From Capsicum annuum (lineage: Eukaryota; Streptophyta; Magnoliopsida; Solanales; Solanaceae): a stretch of DNA of 64,000 nucleotides. Position 1 is the stretch's first letter. Each line of letters opens with the position of its first letter. The stretch is taken from NCBI RefSeq assembly GCF_002878395.1, contig NC_061115.1, positions 214,912,034 through 214,976,033 on the forward strand, read 5' to 3'. Positions 41,410-53,609 of this stretch are shown here, in pieces. A program made the position numbers and the translations under genes. The notes beneath the pieces were generated by a model that made no database searches, was not told the DNA's origin, and worked only from the letters and a program-made list of their open reading frames with translations.

Positions 41410-43860
41410 CTAACAATGATCAATCAACAATACACTAACAATATTAGCATTCAAATGTCTTTTCCCCATTTTTCTCATCAACACAAATGTTACTGTTGAT
41501 CTCATCAACGATATCCATGACCACATCTTTTTGATCTGTTTCTTCTTTTTCTTCTTTTTATTCTCCTTCTTCTTTGTCTGCTGCTTCTTCCTTTCCATCT
41601 CCATCTCCATCTCTTTTTTTCTCAACAGCTGCAGCTACTGCTTCATTCCTACCTTGTTCTTTTTTTTTCTCAACACTTGCTTCTTCAGCTTTCTTTTCTT
41701 CCTCAGTTTCTTCTTTTTCTATACCTGCAGCAGCTGTTTCTTCCTCAGCTTCTTCTTTTTCTTTACCTGCTGCTTCTTTCTCAGTTTTTTTTGTCAGTTT
41801 CTTCCTCTTCTTCATTAGCTTTTTGTTTTTCCTTGCCTTCTTCTTCATTTGCTGGTGCTTCTTTTTTTTTTCTTCTGTGGCTGCTTCTTTTTTAGTTTCT
41901 TCTTGGCTTTTATCTTCTTCCATTACTTCTTCTTCATCCTTCTTTTCTCTTTTTTTCTCTTCTTTTCTCTCTTCTGCCACAACAGTGGCCTACTCATCCA
42001 TTTTGTACTTTTTTCTTCTTCTTCATTCCTCTTCGATTCCCGAAGGTTCACATGCACTATGTCATCATATTACAACGTGTTACTAATATTTAAGGCTGAA
42101 AATTCATTAACAACATCAATTATTAAATGAAGTTACGTCGCTCATGTTCTCGTTCATTCTTTTTCTTTTTCTTCAGCCTTTTCTCTTTGATATAGGCAAC
42201 AATATCCAACACCATTTCCTCGAGCATAGCAACACGCTTATGAATATCCCTAGGGGATGAGGTGCCCGCTGCATCTTTGGAGGTGCTTGGAGAATCGTCA
42301 CCACCAACGCGTACTCCAACGGGTTTACCACCCAAATCTTCGTCATTATCACTGTCTTCATTTGCAGTAAGATAGTCACCCCTTCTAACTCTTTCTTCAA
42401 GCCATTGAGGACGGTTTTCTTTACTTCATCCATATATGGCTTAAACGTAACCATGTAACCCATCTCCATCTTATGAACAGTAGGGATGATGTACGAGTGC
42501 ATGTTCTATAAAAAATCAATTAACAATTACATAACATTTAATACAACAGTAGTATTATTGCATAATAAAAAATAAGTTCATACCACGGTAATTTTTTCTT
42601 TATACTTGAATGGAACACCTTCGATTATCTTGTCACTTTTTGTAGTTTGCCATCTGAGGATGCGGGAAATGGGAAAGGGCTCATCCATTGATTTTTCAGT
42701 AAATTTTTCAAGATAAGGCAACGCATCATAGATCCAAATCTATAAGCAGTACAGTAGTGAAAAAATAACTCAAAGTCTATGACAGAGTATAAATAAAACA
42801 CGAATCTATGATAATCTCACTAAAGGGTTGATGGTAGATACTATGAATGCCTAGGGAAAGTTGAATAGAACATAGGATGCCTTCTACTTCTCATCAAATA
42901 CTTTCCTCTGCTTCTTCAGGACACTTTTCTTATTCAGATAGTCCGTGGTTAGTTGAAATATTTTTTTCCCCAGGATAACTCTTGAAGAAACTCAAAGAAT
43001 CGACCATTCAAATCAGTTTTGTGTCGACAACCTTCGTTGAATCTTTTGCAAGCAACATGGGCAAGAACTAGAGTAAACAATACTTAAACTTCTGCTCTTC
43101 ATTCATCTTATTCCCTCTATCAAGTGTAACAAGTTGGATGCAGTAATGTTTTTATTTTTCATAACCTTAAAGCAAAAATGCTCCTTCTTGGCTAACACCT
43201 TCTTCATTTTTTATTCACTGGGGTATGATGAGCAGTTCAGCCCCGAGATCAAATAAAACTATTTAAAGCCAAAACAGGCAGGCTTGTTGTTAACGCAGAA
43301 CAACATTTCATGATGCATCATATCGTTCTTGACGCGTCGTAACAACAAATAATGGACCAACTGTCTATTGAATTTGAAATGTTCTGGTAGGTTTCTCAGG
43401 TGTCCAAAATAGGACCGGTTGAATCTTTTCTTCAAATCCTGGTCGACAAGAACTTACTTAAATTCTCCATAAGCAGTCCTGCTTGATCTGATCGATATCT
43501 TTTCTGGAAAATATCCAACCTCGTTCATTATCGTTCGAAGGTCATACCGCTCCATGAAAATAAACCTCAAAAAAGATGATACGGACAAGGGATCGTTATC
43601 CCTATCATTACTGTTTCTTTCACTTTCCTCGCTCTCTTCATTGTCACCACTAGCACTATGCTTGACAACATCTTCACTAGAATCGACGTATTCGCTTATC
43701 TCCGTTAACTCCGAATCTAATTCGAATACTGCCTCTTCAATTTTCTTCCTTTTTAAGACATTTTCAACTGCCTCAACTTTTCTTTTTCTATAGCTACCAG
43801 CAGAATCAGATGCGGTGTTGGCTTTGTGTTTAGCAAGGGTTTTGTTTTGTCATTTTCAAC
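41410..43860 (-). pseudogene. DUF1985-like gene of MULE-2 (decayed)
   Basis: Minus strand. From 43810 an acidic/basic N-terminal stretch (SYRKRKVEAVENVLKRKKIE, then an E- and S-rich run) leads in frame into a DUF1985-like core with FNRSYFGHLRNLPE, QLVHYLLLRRVKN, ISGLNCSSYP and, near 42700, IWIYDALPYLEKF. Several stops break the core. Downstream, 42502-42123 encodes a helical segment and 41980-41558 a low-complexity Lys/Glu-rich segment. In plant MULEs such genes usually end in a Ulp1-type cysteine protease domain; I see no His/Asp/Cys protease core here, and the convergent GRF gene leaves little room. The original function is probably SUMO-related in relatives, but that is inference. Confidence 0.65.
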
Positions 43861-44887
43861 AGAATCTACACCTACAGAACAAATTTGTCATTTTTAATTC
43901 ATAGACCACAAGTCTACCAGCAGAAATTACTCAATTCTCAAATGAAAAACCCCAAAAAACTAAGAAATACCCCACCACTAAACAGTTCACTACACAAAAA
44001 TACAATAACTGAACCAAAATTCAATATGCAGTATCAAAACTCAAATATTGCTAAAAATCAAACTAGTGCAACAAATCAAATTAATTAACTATTAATCTTT
44101 CAATTTTCTCTATTTTAGCAATCATATTTTAAAAGAATTTCATACGTTCAAAAATTGATTTCAATTTAGGGCATTCTAATTTCATAGACCACGAGTCTAT
44201 GGACAGAAACAAGTCACTATTTGAATCAAATTGTCAAAATAACTCTTAAAATAACAATTATCCCACCATTCAACACTTTATTGCTATAAAAAAATCAGAA
44301 CTAAACCAAAACTCCTTAACAAAAATTTCAAAATTCAACACCGTCATCGAAGAAAAAGTCTGTCAAAAATGCCGAATAAAATATCAACCATTGCTTCAAA
44401 ATCAAATTCATTACCTATAAAATTCTCATATTTGAACTACATAATCAACCAAATTTGAAATAAAAATAAATTTCCTACATCACTACGAATTGATTAGCAA
44501 AGAAACCCGTTTAAATGGATCTACAAATGATCGAAACTTGATTTTAACTAAACTTACGAAGCAACAACGATCCCTTAGCAACTAGAGGAGAAGGAGAAAT
44601 GAAAATGGCGTTTTGGGAGCAACATTCTTAAAAGCGGGAGTTGGGAGAGAATTGAAGAGGAGAGAGAGTTTTTTTTTATATTGGAATAAACGGAGGGTGT
44701 TAGGTGTATTATATTAAATTTATAAAATTATAAAAATGATGAAATGGTCCCTTGGGCCACGCGGCCCCCACTTTTTTCAACTTTTTCCCACTTTTTTTAC
44801 CCTAATCCTAAAAATTAAATTAAAAAGAAATTAAGTGGGTATATGACAAAATAGTTTTGCCAAAGTATGCTTTTGCCAATTTTTTCC
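43861..44887 (-). other. Right subterminal region of MULE-2
   Basis: No gene is supported. Two similar ATAGACCAC...AGTCTA phrases lie at about 43899-43920 and 44181-44202. A CT-rich leader near 44600-44670 on the minus strand fits a 5' UTR for the DUF1985-like gene. Confidence 0.5.
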
Positions 44888-44897
44888 TAATTAGTGG
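44888..44897. repeat. Target site duplication, right of MULE-2
   Basis: TAATTAGTGG, identical to 23861-23870. Confidence 0.75.
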
Positions 44898-46006
44898 AAC
44901 TTATTTTTTCAACTTCTACTAAGAAAGTCATTTTCCCTTATTGTTTTTAAAAAACTTGTTTCTATAGGAAAACAAATTCCAAAATTTTTGATCAATCAAA
45001 CATGAAAAATTGAAAACCTGTACCGAATATGCACTTGGGACTTCTCTATATTCCTTCTTAACTTACCACAAATCATCCAAATACAACAATTATTTTTTGT
45101 GGCTTTCAACTAGGAAAATAGATCAGCTTAATTTCCCTTCTCTAGCATAAACTAAGTAATTTGTAGTGTAACTAGATGTCTTAAGTTTGAGTCCACAATT
45201 AGGAATAGAAAAAAAATCACCACTCCCATAGAGTTATCAAATGAGACTTATTGTCAAGCACATCTAAGAGAGCATATAGTTTCAATCTGATAGAGTTATT
45301 ATTGAAGATTGCAGATACTTTTTGAGGTTAACTAAGCAATTATTTTTCATAGTAGAGAAACAAATAAATAAGTCATTTTTTTGGCTAAATAAAATTAAGG
45401 GAAGAGGGTCAAATTTATCTCTATATTTTTTTAAAATTGGTTAAATATACCCTGCATCATATTTTGACATCAAATTTACCCTCGTTGTCATATATTGAGG
45501 CCAAATTTATCCCTCTACTTTGAAAAATTGACTAAATATACCCTTACTCATATTTTGGGGCTAAATTTATTCTCGATGTTATACTTTGGAGTCAAATTTA
45601 CAATCGTTGTTAAGAAACTTTTCATATGTACTCTTTCTTTAACAGAAAAATTCAAATCAATGTTAAATGACTCATTTATTAAAAATAAAATACACCCAAA
45701 TCTAGTTCGCCCAATCCAACTTGAGCCACAATAAAGACACAAACAAATATACCTCCTCAGTTCTGTTGATCAAAATTTTCAATCTCAATGTGGCTGATCA
45801 TTTGAAAAAACCAATTAAACGTCATTGGCTTTGTCAAATTTTACCTGACCAACTATCTAATATTATATAGATTCATTAAACAACGTTTTTTAGCTTTCTT
45901 CGGAATTTTGCCCCCAACTATTCCGCAGGTTAATGATGGAAAAAGTTCATGCAAGTGCTCTTATCTTTTTTTCTCCAACTGGAAAATGCCATGATAACAT
46001 ATTTTT
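44898..46006 (+). repeat. B module, copy 1
   Basis: Paralogous to 57030-58395 and 59690-60205. Landmarks are CTTGTTTCTATAGGAAAACA, GGGACTTCTCTATATTCCTT, GGGAAGAGGGTCAAATTTA and CATGATAACATATTTTT. The ORFs at 45495-45734 and 45548-45742 are in repeated ATTTACCCTC-type sequence and not convincing. Confidence 0.8.
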
Positions 46007-46254
46007 TGTTATAAATGTATTTACATTATAGTGAATGTCTATCAAGATCTATCAAGATCTACTTTGATATCTATTAGGATTTGAAACATCCGTCTTTTAC
46101 TCAGACTAGAAGTAAATTTTTCCTATAAATACAGGGGTTTTGTTCATTATATTTATAATCTGATGATCGCTCATCCCTCAAGAGAAGAAATAAGAACCAC
46201 TTTCTCTATTCTCTCTACTCTTATTCTTTATTCTTGTTCTTTTAATTTATAACA
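46007..46254 (+). repeat. 5' LTR of the copia element
   Basis: 248 bp. Contains TATAAATACAGG at about 46126-46137, a likely TATA region. Has two copies of ATCAAGATCT; the 3' LTR has three. Confidence 0.93.
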
Positions 46255-48648
46255 TGTTATCAGCACGAGACTCTACCAAATAAGGTGAGATTATAAATCT
46301 AAAGGTCAAGGTTAGTAATCCCTTATGTTATTTATATTTTTCTATTAATGATATAATTATTGTTGGATTTGAGGAAAAATAATTGGTTTGGAACCATTTA
46401 TGTTTTAAATTTATCCCCCAAGAACAATATTATCAAAATGGATGATAATATTTGGGTTCAAGTTCCATCGATTTATGCCTAAAACCCCTTTATATGGATA
46501 AAATATCGAATTTGAATCTCAATACACCATATTGATGATATTGTGATGGCTAAGGCAAAATAATGGGTATTGGGTGAAAAGTCATGAAATTTGACCCATT
46601 GAATATGCTCCATTCCATGAAGTGAATGTGGTAGCAATATATGATAAATCTGAAATATGATAACTTACTTCATTCTTGAGATGTATGTGGTAGCAGTGCA
46701 TAATATGTCTGAAAGAAAACAAGTGATTGAACGCACAAATATAATAATGATCATAAAAAGTGATGATATTTTCACACGCTTATATGATTATAAGATATGC
46801 TAGAGAAAAATTCTCTACAGCATATGTATGCCTCGATTTGCTTCTGAAGTAGCAAAATCTTGAAAGAGGTTATAAGCTATCATAATTTGATAAGCTTAAG
46901 AAACGATTATATTCCATTCTTGGGAAATGAGATACTTATTAATGCAAACGTGTACTTGATTGTGATTGTATCACAACTCACCTTCGAAAGAGGTTGAATA
47001 ATTTTGAAATCTACTTCTGAAGTAGTAAATCTGAAATTTATTCATGTAATAGTAAATCTGAAATTTACTTAAGAAAAAGTACATGTCATGGTAAACTTGG
47101 AGTTTACTAGAATAAAAGTTCAAAAATTGATATGAATGATTGTGACATCTCGAAGATGTGCATGTATTAAAGAACTAGAAGATTCTTCAAGAATTGTTTA
47201 TGTCGATTGTTCTCATGACAAGTTGGTTGGACCAACTAATATTGGGATTGGATCCCTTCAAATCTGAAAATTATAAAAGGTGAATAAGGGCCCGTTCATC
47301 TATCATGTGATATGTTGAAAAGATGCATCAATAAGATGATCACATGTACATTCATTGTCAACCTGCAGTTTGACATTCATAAAGTTGCTTGCTCAATAAA
47401 ATTGAGTTAAGAACATAATTTTCAGATTGTGCAATCAAGAAAGTTATCTTGATGATGATGGTTTGGCATTGAATGCCTTCGATAAATAGCTAAACCATTA
47501 TTAATGAGAACAAAACTTTATGTATTGATCTAAAATATGATATGTTGCATACAATAGCACTTGTATGTATTAGACCAATATATTATGATTATTTCTTCCC
47601 TCTAAATTAGTTCAAGGCCAGGAACCGACTATTCTATCTAATAGTTTTGATGTGTGGTATACGATTAATAAATATACCATGATGCACAAAGATGGATTCC
47701 TCAAAAAATATGGAGGATGTATGCTAGTTTTTCCAACATAAGGGGGAGATTATAAGCAACTATGAAATATGTTAGGAATTATCATCAGATCCTCATTCAA
47801 AAGATAATTCAAGTCAAATGCCGAAAGCATCTCATATTTAGCTGCAAGTGCTCCTATTTTGTGTCCTTAAAGGATAAAGTCTATTCATGCATGAAGCATG
47901 ATTGACCAATCGGTTCCAAATGAAATAATTCTTGAAAAGGATAAGGAGCAAATAATCATGACAAGAAGACAATGTACTCTTGAAGAGCCTATGACATAAC
48001 ACTTCATGAAACCTTATGAGAGGTTTAGGTACTTGAAAATAATGAAGTGATGAGATCTCAAAATGTTATGTCGCATTATGAATCGATAGAAAATAAAAAA
48101 TTATCGACGATATCTTTGATACAATATTGGCGCAATATTGTAAAAGATTATGAGGATCTGAATTCTACGTTAATTTAAGCATGCTGGCGTAGAAATATTT
48201 ATCAAGTGACCTGAAAGGATACATTTTGATAAGCATAAAACTTATTTGATTTTCAGTCTAGACACTTGAAGATATCAAACTTGACATGTTGGATATTGTT
48301 ACTTAACAAACATCCATATGAAAATTCCTAAAGGATTTAAAATGCCTGAAGCATATAAAGTTTCTGAAAAACTTTTTAGTATCTTCATAAGATATAATTT
48401 GATGATTTGAGTATCATTGAAACTCATGGAGAGTTTTCAAAAGCAATAGAATATTTGCTTAAATGAGAAACATGCAAAAATTGAATAAGGATCCATTCCG
48501 ACCTAAAGAAAAGGATGAGGAACTCCTTTGTTATGAAGTACCATATCTTAGTGAGATTGATGCACTAGTGTATCTTGCAAATACTATAAGGACTGATATA
48601 GCCTTTTTTTAGTTAATTTGTTAGCAAGTTTGCAGTCCCGATCTTATT
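46255..48648 (+). pseudogene. Copia gag-pol remnants
   Basis: No long frame is open. Copia-like phrases remain: near 47690-47760 (before AAGGGGGAGA), at 48328-48370 (IPKGFKMPEAYK, a reverse transcriptase landmark) and at 48490-48605 (EVPYLSEIDALVYLANT, then RTDIAF, the stretch after the catalytic domain). Much of the integrase and reverse transcriptase appears deleted or too eroded to read. Confidence 0.7.
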
Positions 48649-49155
48649 GGTTATGCTAATTTTGGATACTTATCTAACCTACATAAAGCTCGGTCTCAAA
48701 TAGTCTATGTGTTCATATGTGGTGGTACTGCAATATCTTGGAGATACACAGAGCAGTCTAGCGTAGCCACTTCATTGAATCATGCTGAGATAATAGTTGT
48801 TCATGAAGCAAGTCGAGAATGTGTATGGTTGAGGTCTATGATACATCTCATTCGAGAAAAATGTGGTGTGAAATATGACAATAGTCTACCCACAATTTTA
48901 TATAGAGATAATACATCATGCATAGCAAATCTTAATAGAGGATTCATAAAAGGAGATAGAACGAAGCACGCTTCATCAAAGCTTTTCTACATACATGAGC
49001 TATAAAAGAATGGTGATATCAATGTGCAACAGATTTGTTCAAGTGAAAATATGGCTGATTTATTTACCATGTCTTCTCCAATTACAACTTTTAAGAAGAT
49101 AGTGCACAAGAGCGGGATGCAAAGGTTCAAGGATGTTATCATTAAGGAGAGTTAA
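48649..49155 (+). pseudogene. Copia RNase H domain, nearly intact frame
   Basis: Reads GYANFGYLSNLHKARSQ, then TAISWRYTEQSSVATSL, NHAEIIVVHEASRECVWLRS and a C-terminal tail ending VIIKES. This is the RNase H part of a Ty1-copia polyprotein. One TAA (49003-49005) interrupts the frame. In the family the first Asp lies in GYADADY or GYADAGY; here the matching residues read GYANFGY, so that Asp is replaced by Asn. Confidence 0.88.
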
Positions 49156-49352
49156 TACGCGTTTTACTCTTTTTCCCTTACAAGGTTTTGTCCCACTGGA
49201 TTTTCCTCGTAAGGTTTTTAATGAGGCAGTCTATATGCGTATTGTTAGAGATGTATACTCTTTTTCCTTCACTAGATTTTTTTCTCACTGGATTTTTTCT
49301 AGTAAGGTTTTAACGAGGCACATTATCTACCAATTAGACATTCAAGGGGGAG

Positions 49353-49606
49353 TGTTATAAATGTATTTACATTATAGTGAATGTCTATCAAGATCTATCA
49401 AGATCTATCAAGATCTACTTTGATATCTATTAGGATTTGAAGCATCCGTCTTTTACTCAAACTAGGAGTAAATTTTCCCTATAAATAGAGGAGTTTTGTT
49501 CATTGTATTTACAATCTGATGATCTCTCATCCTTCAAGAGAAGAAATAAGAACCACTCTCTCTATTCTCTCTACTCTTCTTCTTTATTCTTTCTTGTTTT
49601 ATAACA
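49353..49606 (+). repeat. 3' LTR of the copia element
   Basis: 254 bp, closely similar to the 5' LTR. Confidence 0.93.
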
Positions 49607-51532
49607 TTTTTTTAATATATAAACTATTCAAAAGACTACAATATATCTATCTATATCTATATCTATATCTCTATTATATTAAAAGTGTGAAGGCCCTTAT
49701 AATTGGCGTTTTTCCTTTTTGCCCTTCATTAAAAGTCTTCACTTTAAACAAAATCGTCTTTTTCCCTTTTATGTTATTAAATATTAATTTAAATTGCAAA
49801 ATCCTATATTACATAGTTATTTACATTACAAAGTCCTAGTCTATTTCAGGTAGGTAACGTTCTACAAATTATTTTCTTAAATTAAGTACCTCAATTAAAA
49901 TACCTTATATTACTTCTTTTTCTCACGTTCATAAAGATAACGATGGAGACGACTCCTATGAGGGAAAAGAAAAAGAATAAGCTAAATTACAGAAATCAAT
50001 TCTTCAAAAATTGACTTGCACTTCGTTTTCTCATGAAAACAATATGACAGTGAGTTTACACCGTACAACTACTTTCTTTTGACGGCGATTTTCATTTTGT
50101 TTGTGCAACGTGTAGTGATCTCAAACAAATATGTGTTTACGTAAATTTTTGTTAAATTAATTTTGTTATTTGATTATTATTATTATTATTTTGAGTTGAG
50201 GATCTATCAGACATAATCTTTTAGTTCATAAAAGAAATAGTAGTACAATAAAGGTAAGTTCTACATGTACTTATATTGTTATTATTATTAATGTTGGTGT
50301 CGCAGATATCATATGTACTTATAAGTTGCTATAATGGCTAAGGTTTTACTTGGACATCACATGCGCAATCATCAATATTGAAAAGGTAGGCATTCATGAT
50401 ATGATATATTTTGTTGTATTTTCATTTAATTCTGAATAGTGTATTTTCTTTTAACAAAAACGGATGAGAGAAAAAATATGTAGAAAAAATATGTGTGTTG
50501 TTTGAAATTGATTCTATAAAATTATTTCTGCTTCAATTTTCAATTTTGATGTTGTTTGTATTATTGTAGTCAAAAGAAAGTGAAGACAAAAGTACCGAAT
50601 CTATGATAGATGATTTAGTATTAAATTTTATGTTTTTTTTAGTGCTGGAGTTCTTCTTAAATTTTGGTTTTACTATAGTAAAAAGAAAGTGAAGTCAAAA
50701 GTAAGTAAAGTCACTTTTTTTCTTTTTGCAATAGCTTTATTAAGGTATCGTCTTTTTAGTACTATTTTGATATCTCGATTAATGTATTGTTTTGTTGATA
50801 TATTGATTATCGTATTATTTTATTGTGGTACATTGATGCTATATGAATGTTCCATTGAACTTGGGTTCAATCAAGACATATCAAATTAAATCAATTCTAA
50901 AATGAAGATCATCGGATAAAGAAAAATTAAGGTAAGCAACCACCTACTTTGAGAGTTATGTACCAATTTAATTTTCTTGACTATTAGATTTAAGATTTTT
51001 ATGGAGTACATATCGAGAATAGTAAAAAGATCCCCACCTTTATATCAGATTTCATGTCAAAGCGCACTATTATTTCTTAAACCCACCTTCACTTCGACTT
51101 TTTGTTATCATAAGCAAAGGTTTATTTTTAACAAAATAATTTCTTTTGTTAGTGGAAGTTGATCGTTGGTGGGTTTTGGTTTTGATGAATTCAATTGATC
51201 CAAGTTTTTTTTTTTGTTGAGAAGTTCAGTATTCTTTCAAATTGAGTTATTAATGGGTTTAATCAAACCTATTTAACTAGCATATTAGGGCTAAATCTTT
51301 TCAAAGCATGTCTGAAAAATTTTAGTTCGCGAAGATCTATGTTTTTTTTGTTCTTCGTCTGATAATATAATTGAATTACTTTATTTTTTCCCTCAAATTA
51401 TCAATTTTATTTTCAGTGCTTTGTTTATACATAGAAGCGTCATGGGTTCTTTATCAATAAAAGTTTTTCTCTAAATTCAGGTAACCATTATATATGTTTC
51501 TATCGTCTTATAACACCTTTTTTTCGTAGTGA

Positions 51533-51545
51533 TTTTGTCTTGCCT
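51533..51545. repeat. Target site duplication, left of SINE
   Basis: TTTTGTCTTGCCT, repeated at 51730-51742. Confidence 0.85.
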
Positions 51546-51729
51546 GAAGGGGAGTCTTGGAGTAACTGGTAAAGTTGTTGCCATGTGACAAAGAGGTCAC
51601 AAATTCAAGCCTTGGAAACAAACTCCGGCAGGAATGCAAGGTAAGATTTCGTCCAATACACCCTTGTGATGGGATTCTTTTTTGAACACCGCACATAGTG
51701 ATAGCTTTAGTACACCGGAATGTCCTTTT
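51546..51729 (+). mobile_element. Complete tRNA-derived SINE (Solanaceae SolS/Au type)
   Basis: The 5' part has pol III boxes: box A-like TGGAGTAACTGG and box B-like GTCACAAATTCAAGCC. The middle has TGGAAACAAACTC and AGGAATGCAAGGTAAG, known landmarks of this Solanaceae family. The 3' end is GTACACCGGAATGTCC and a short T tract. A 13-bp exact duplication flanks it. It does not encode a protein. Confidence 0.88.
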
Positions 51730-53582
51730 TTTTGTCTTGCCTATGCATTGTAATACTTGCATGAAAATGTGATTATAAAGGTCTATTTTGAAAGTTACAT
51801 ACTTTTTTTTTGTAGGAGGTTTTTTTATTTCTGAATGTTGAAGGTGACCAAATAGTGATTAGATTTGTTATGTTATATCGAACGGACATGATGTTGATTC
51901 ATCTAACCGAATATGACCTTAGATAGAAGGTTATAGAGTACTTTAACCAGATTTGGGTAAGGATTTATTAGATAGTTAAGCTAGCATTGTGTTTGTCTTT
52001 TGTTCTATATTACTACTACTATTAACATTATTATTGTTTGGATGATTCGTATGTGTGCAAATGTAAAGCTATATTGACTTTATATTGTCAATCTCCCATC
52101 CGTTGCTTTCTGTTGAATGTTTAGTTTGATTGATTTTTTTTAATTATGTATTAGGTGTATCTCTGTGAACATATATATGTATTGTTAACTATTAGTTTCT
52201 GCATGTAAATTTTATGTGCAGAGTTTTAGAAGAGTAATTGTGCTGATATTTTAATTATTTATATTATTTTGTTGTAGTTCAGGTGATAGATGAATATTTG
52301 GCTGGGCTCTGTAGCGGTTAGATTTAGTCTTATTATTTTAATACTTCGATTATTGTATTATTTTGTTGTAGTTTTTCTTCTATTATTATATATTATTTGT
52401 TTTGCTTAATACATGCGATAGATGAATTTTCGATCGAATTTTTGCCCAAAGTTTATGTTTAATACTATTATTATGATATCTCAAATCTCGATTATGCGTT
52501 ATTTTGTTGTAGTTTATTAGTGATGTATGAGTATTCAATTAGAATTGGAGACAATCAAGACAGGCCAAACTAAATCAATTATAATGTGAAAATTCTTGAA
52601 TAAAAAAGTTTGAATTGAGGTAGACAAGTAGGTACTTTATATTTGTTGTTAATCCACCAAATATAGAATGTAATTCATAGGAAATAGCACGCAAAGACAA
52701 ATTTGAAAATAATAATTAAAGAATATTGAAATCTTATAAAATTGAGTGGAACTATAATGCTTTTGGATTTCTTTCTTTGCTTTGCATGAAAGTTTCTCAA
52801 GTCTAAAGTTAGTCACAGTTCCTCCTTATTTCTCATTATAATACCCTATTGATGGTTGTCTTAAATTTCAGAAATTATATAAAAAATATACTATTAATTA
52901 ATTATAGTTTTTTTTTTGTTATGAAGTTTTGTGAGACGATTTTTATATTTATATAGGAGGTGATAATTAATTGATGCAACAAACATATACTAACATAAAA
53001 AAAATATATACTTTTGTCATTTTAAATCATGAATTTAATGTTTCATATATTGCGACTTCAACTGTAATTTATTCGTTTTTGTATTCAAGTCATTCACCAT
53101 AGAGACATCAAAGTTAGTTGACTTATTCATATTAATTAGTAGAACTATAATACCTTAAAAGACACAGTGAAAATTTTTTAGACAATTTTAAAAGATCATA
53201 TTATCTCCATTTTAATTTGTTTGTCTAATTTTGACCAAGCACCCCTTACATACTAATGATTTATATCTAAATTGCTCTCAATTTTGATAAAAATATAGAA
53301 TTTCGACAATAAAAATAACACTTCATAAAATAAAGTGCTTCTAGAAGTAGGAAAGAAATATAGTGAATAAGTTCTTCTTTCATTTAACTAATTTTTTTAT
53401 CTTCAAAATTTTACATTATCTTTTTAAAAATTTTGTACTTAATAAAATGACTTACTGACTTACGCACGAGAATTTATTTTGTATATATGTTTATTTTGAA
53501 TTAATGCTTGATACACTTATAAAATGACTTACACACGAGAATTATTTTATATATATATTTATTTTTAATTAATGCTTGATAC

Positions 53583-53609
53583 ACGTGCAACGCACGTATT
53601 CTAAACTAG
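53583..53609 (+). terminator. 3' hairpin and CTAG of the inner Helitron
   Basis: A 6-bp perfect stem, 3-base loop, and CTAG 12 bp downstream: the rolling-circle end signal. Confidence 0.85.

Larger units (their letters stand above)
23871..44887 (+). mobile_element. MULE-2, Mutator-like element split by an LTR element
   Basis: Flanked by an exact 10-bp direct repeat. The ends are only weakly inverted: left has GGCAATTTTAAAAACTATTT, then TCATATGCCCACTTTAA, and right (reversed) has GGCAAAACTATTTTG, then TCATATACCCACTTAAT, so it is near the non-TIR MULE type. Without the guest at 24497-35626 it is about 9.9 kb. Contents in order are a transposase remnant, an unknown ORF, a 60-bp minisatellite, a foldback, a GRF gene (all plus strand where directional) and a DUF1985-like gene on the minus strand. 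The outer borders depend on the direct repeat and are less certain than those of MULE-1. Confidence 0.7.
46007..49606 (+). mobile_element. Ty1-copia retrotransposon, decayed and internally deleted (3.6 kb)
   Basis: LTRs at 46007-46254 and 49353-49606 (TGTTATAAATG to TTATAACA). A PBS-like TGTTATCAGCACGAG follows the 5' LTR and a purine tract (CAAGGGGGAG) precedes the 3' LTR. The flanking duplication TTTTT is low in complexity, but two paralogues (about 58350-58370 and 60150-60175) lack the element and read CATATTTTTTTAA or similar, which confirms the borders. At 3.1 kb the interior is shorter than a full copia element. Confidence 0.93.
49668..53609 (+). mobile_element. Inner Helitron (3.9 kb), non-autonomous
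   Basis: Starts TCTCTATTATATTAAAAGTG after an A and ends with a perfect hairpin (ACGTGC-AAC-GCACGT, 53583-53597), then ATTCTAAACTAG before a T. It sits 6 bp inside the 5' end of the outer Helitron, between A and T as Helitrons do. It carries a complete SINE (51546-51729), an internal duplication (about 50750-50940 with 52480-52630) and a duplicated 3' subterminal stretch (53444-53517 with 53518-53590). No Rep/helicase or clear captured gene is found; the ORFs at 50689-50889 and 50977-51162 lack domains. Confidence 0.85.

Noticed and set aside
41531..42130. Phe/Ser/Cys-rich plus-strand ORFs
   Set aside because: They are the antisense of a Lys/Glu-rich low-complexity stretch of the minus-strand gene.
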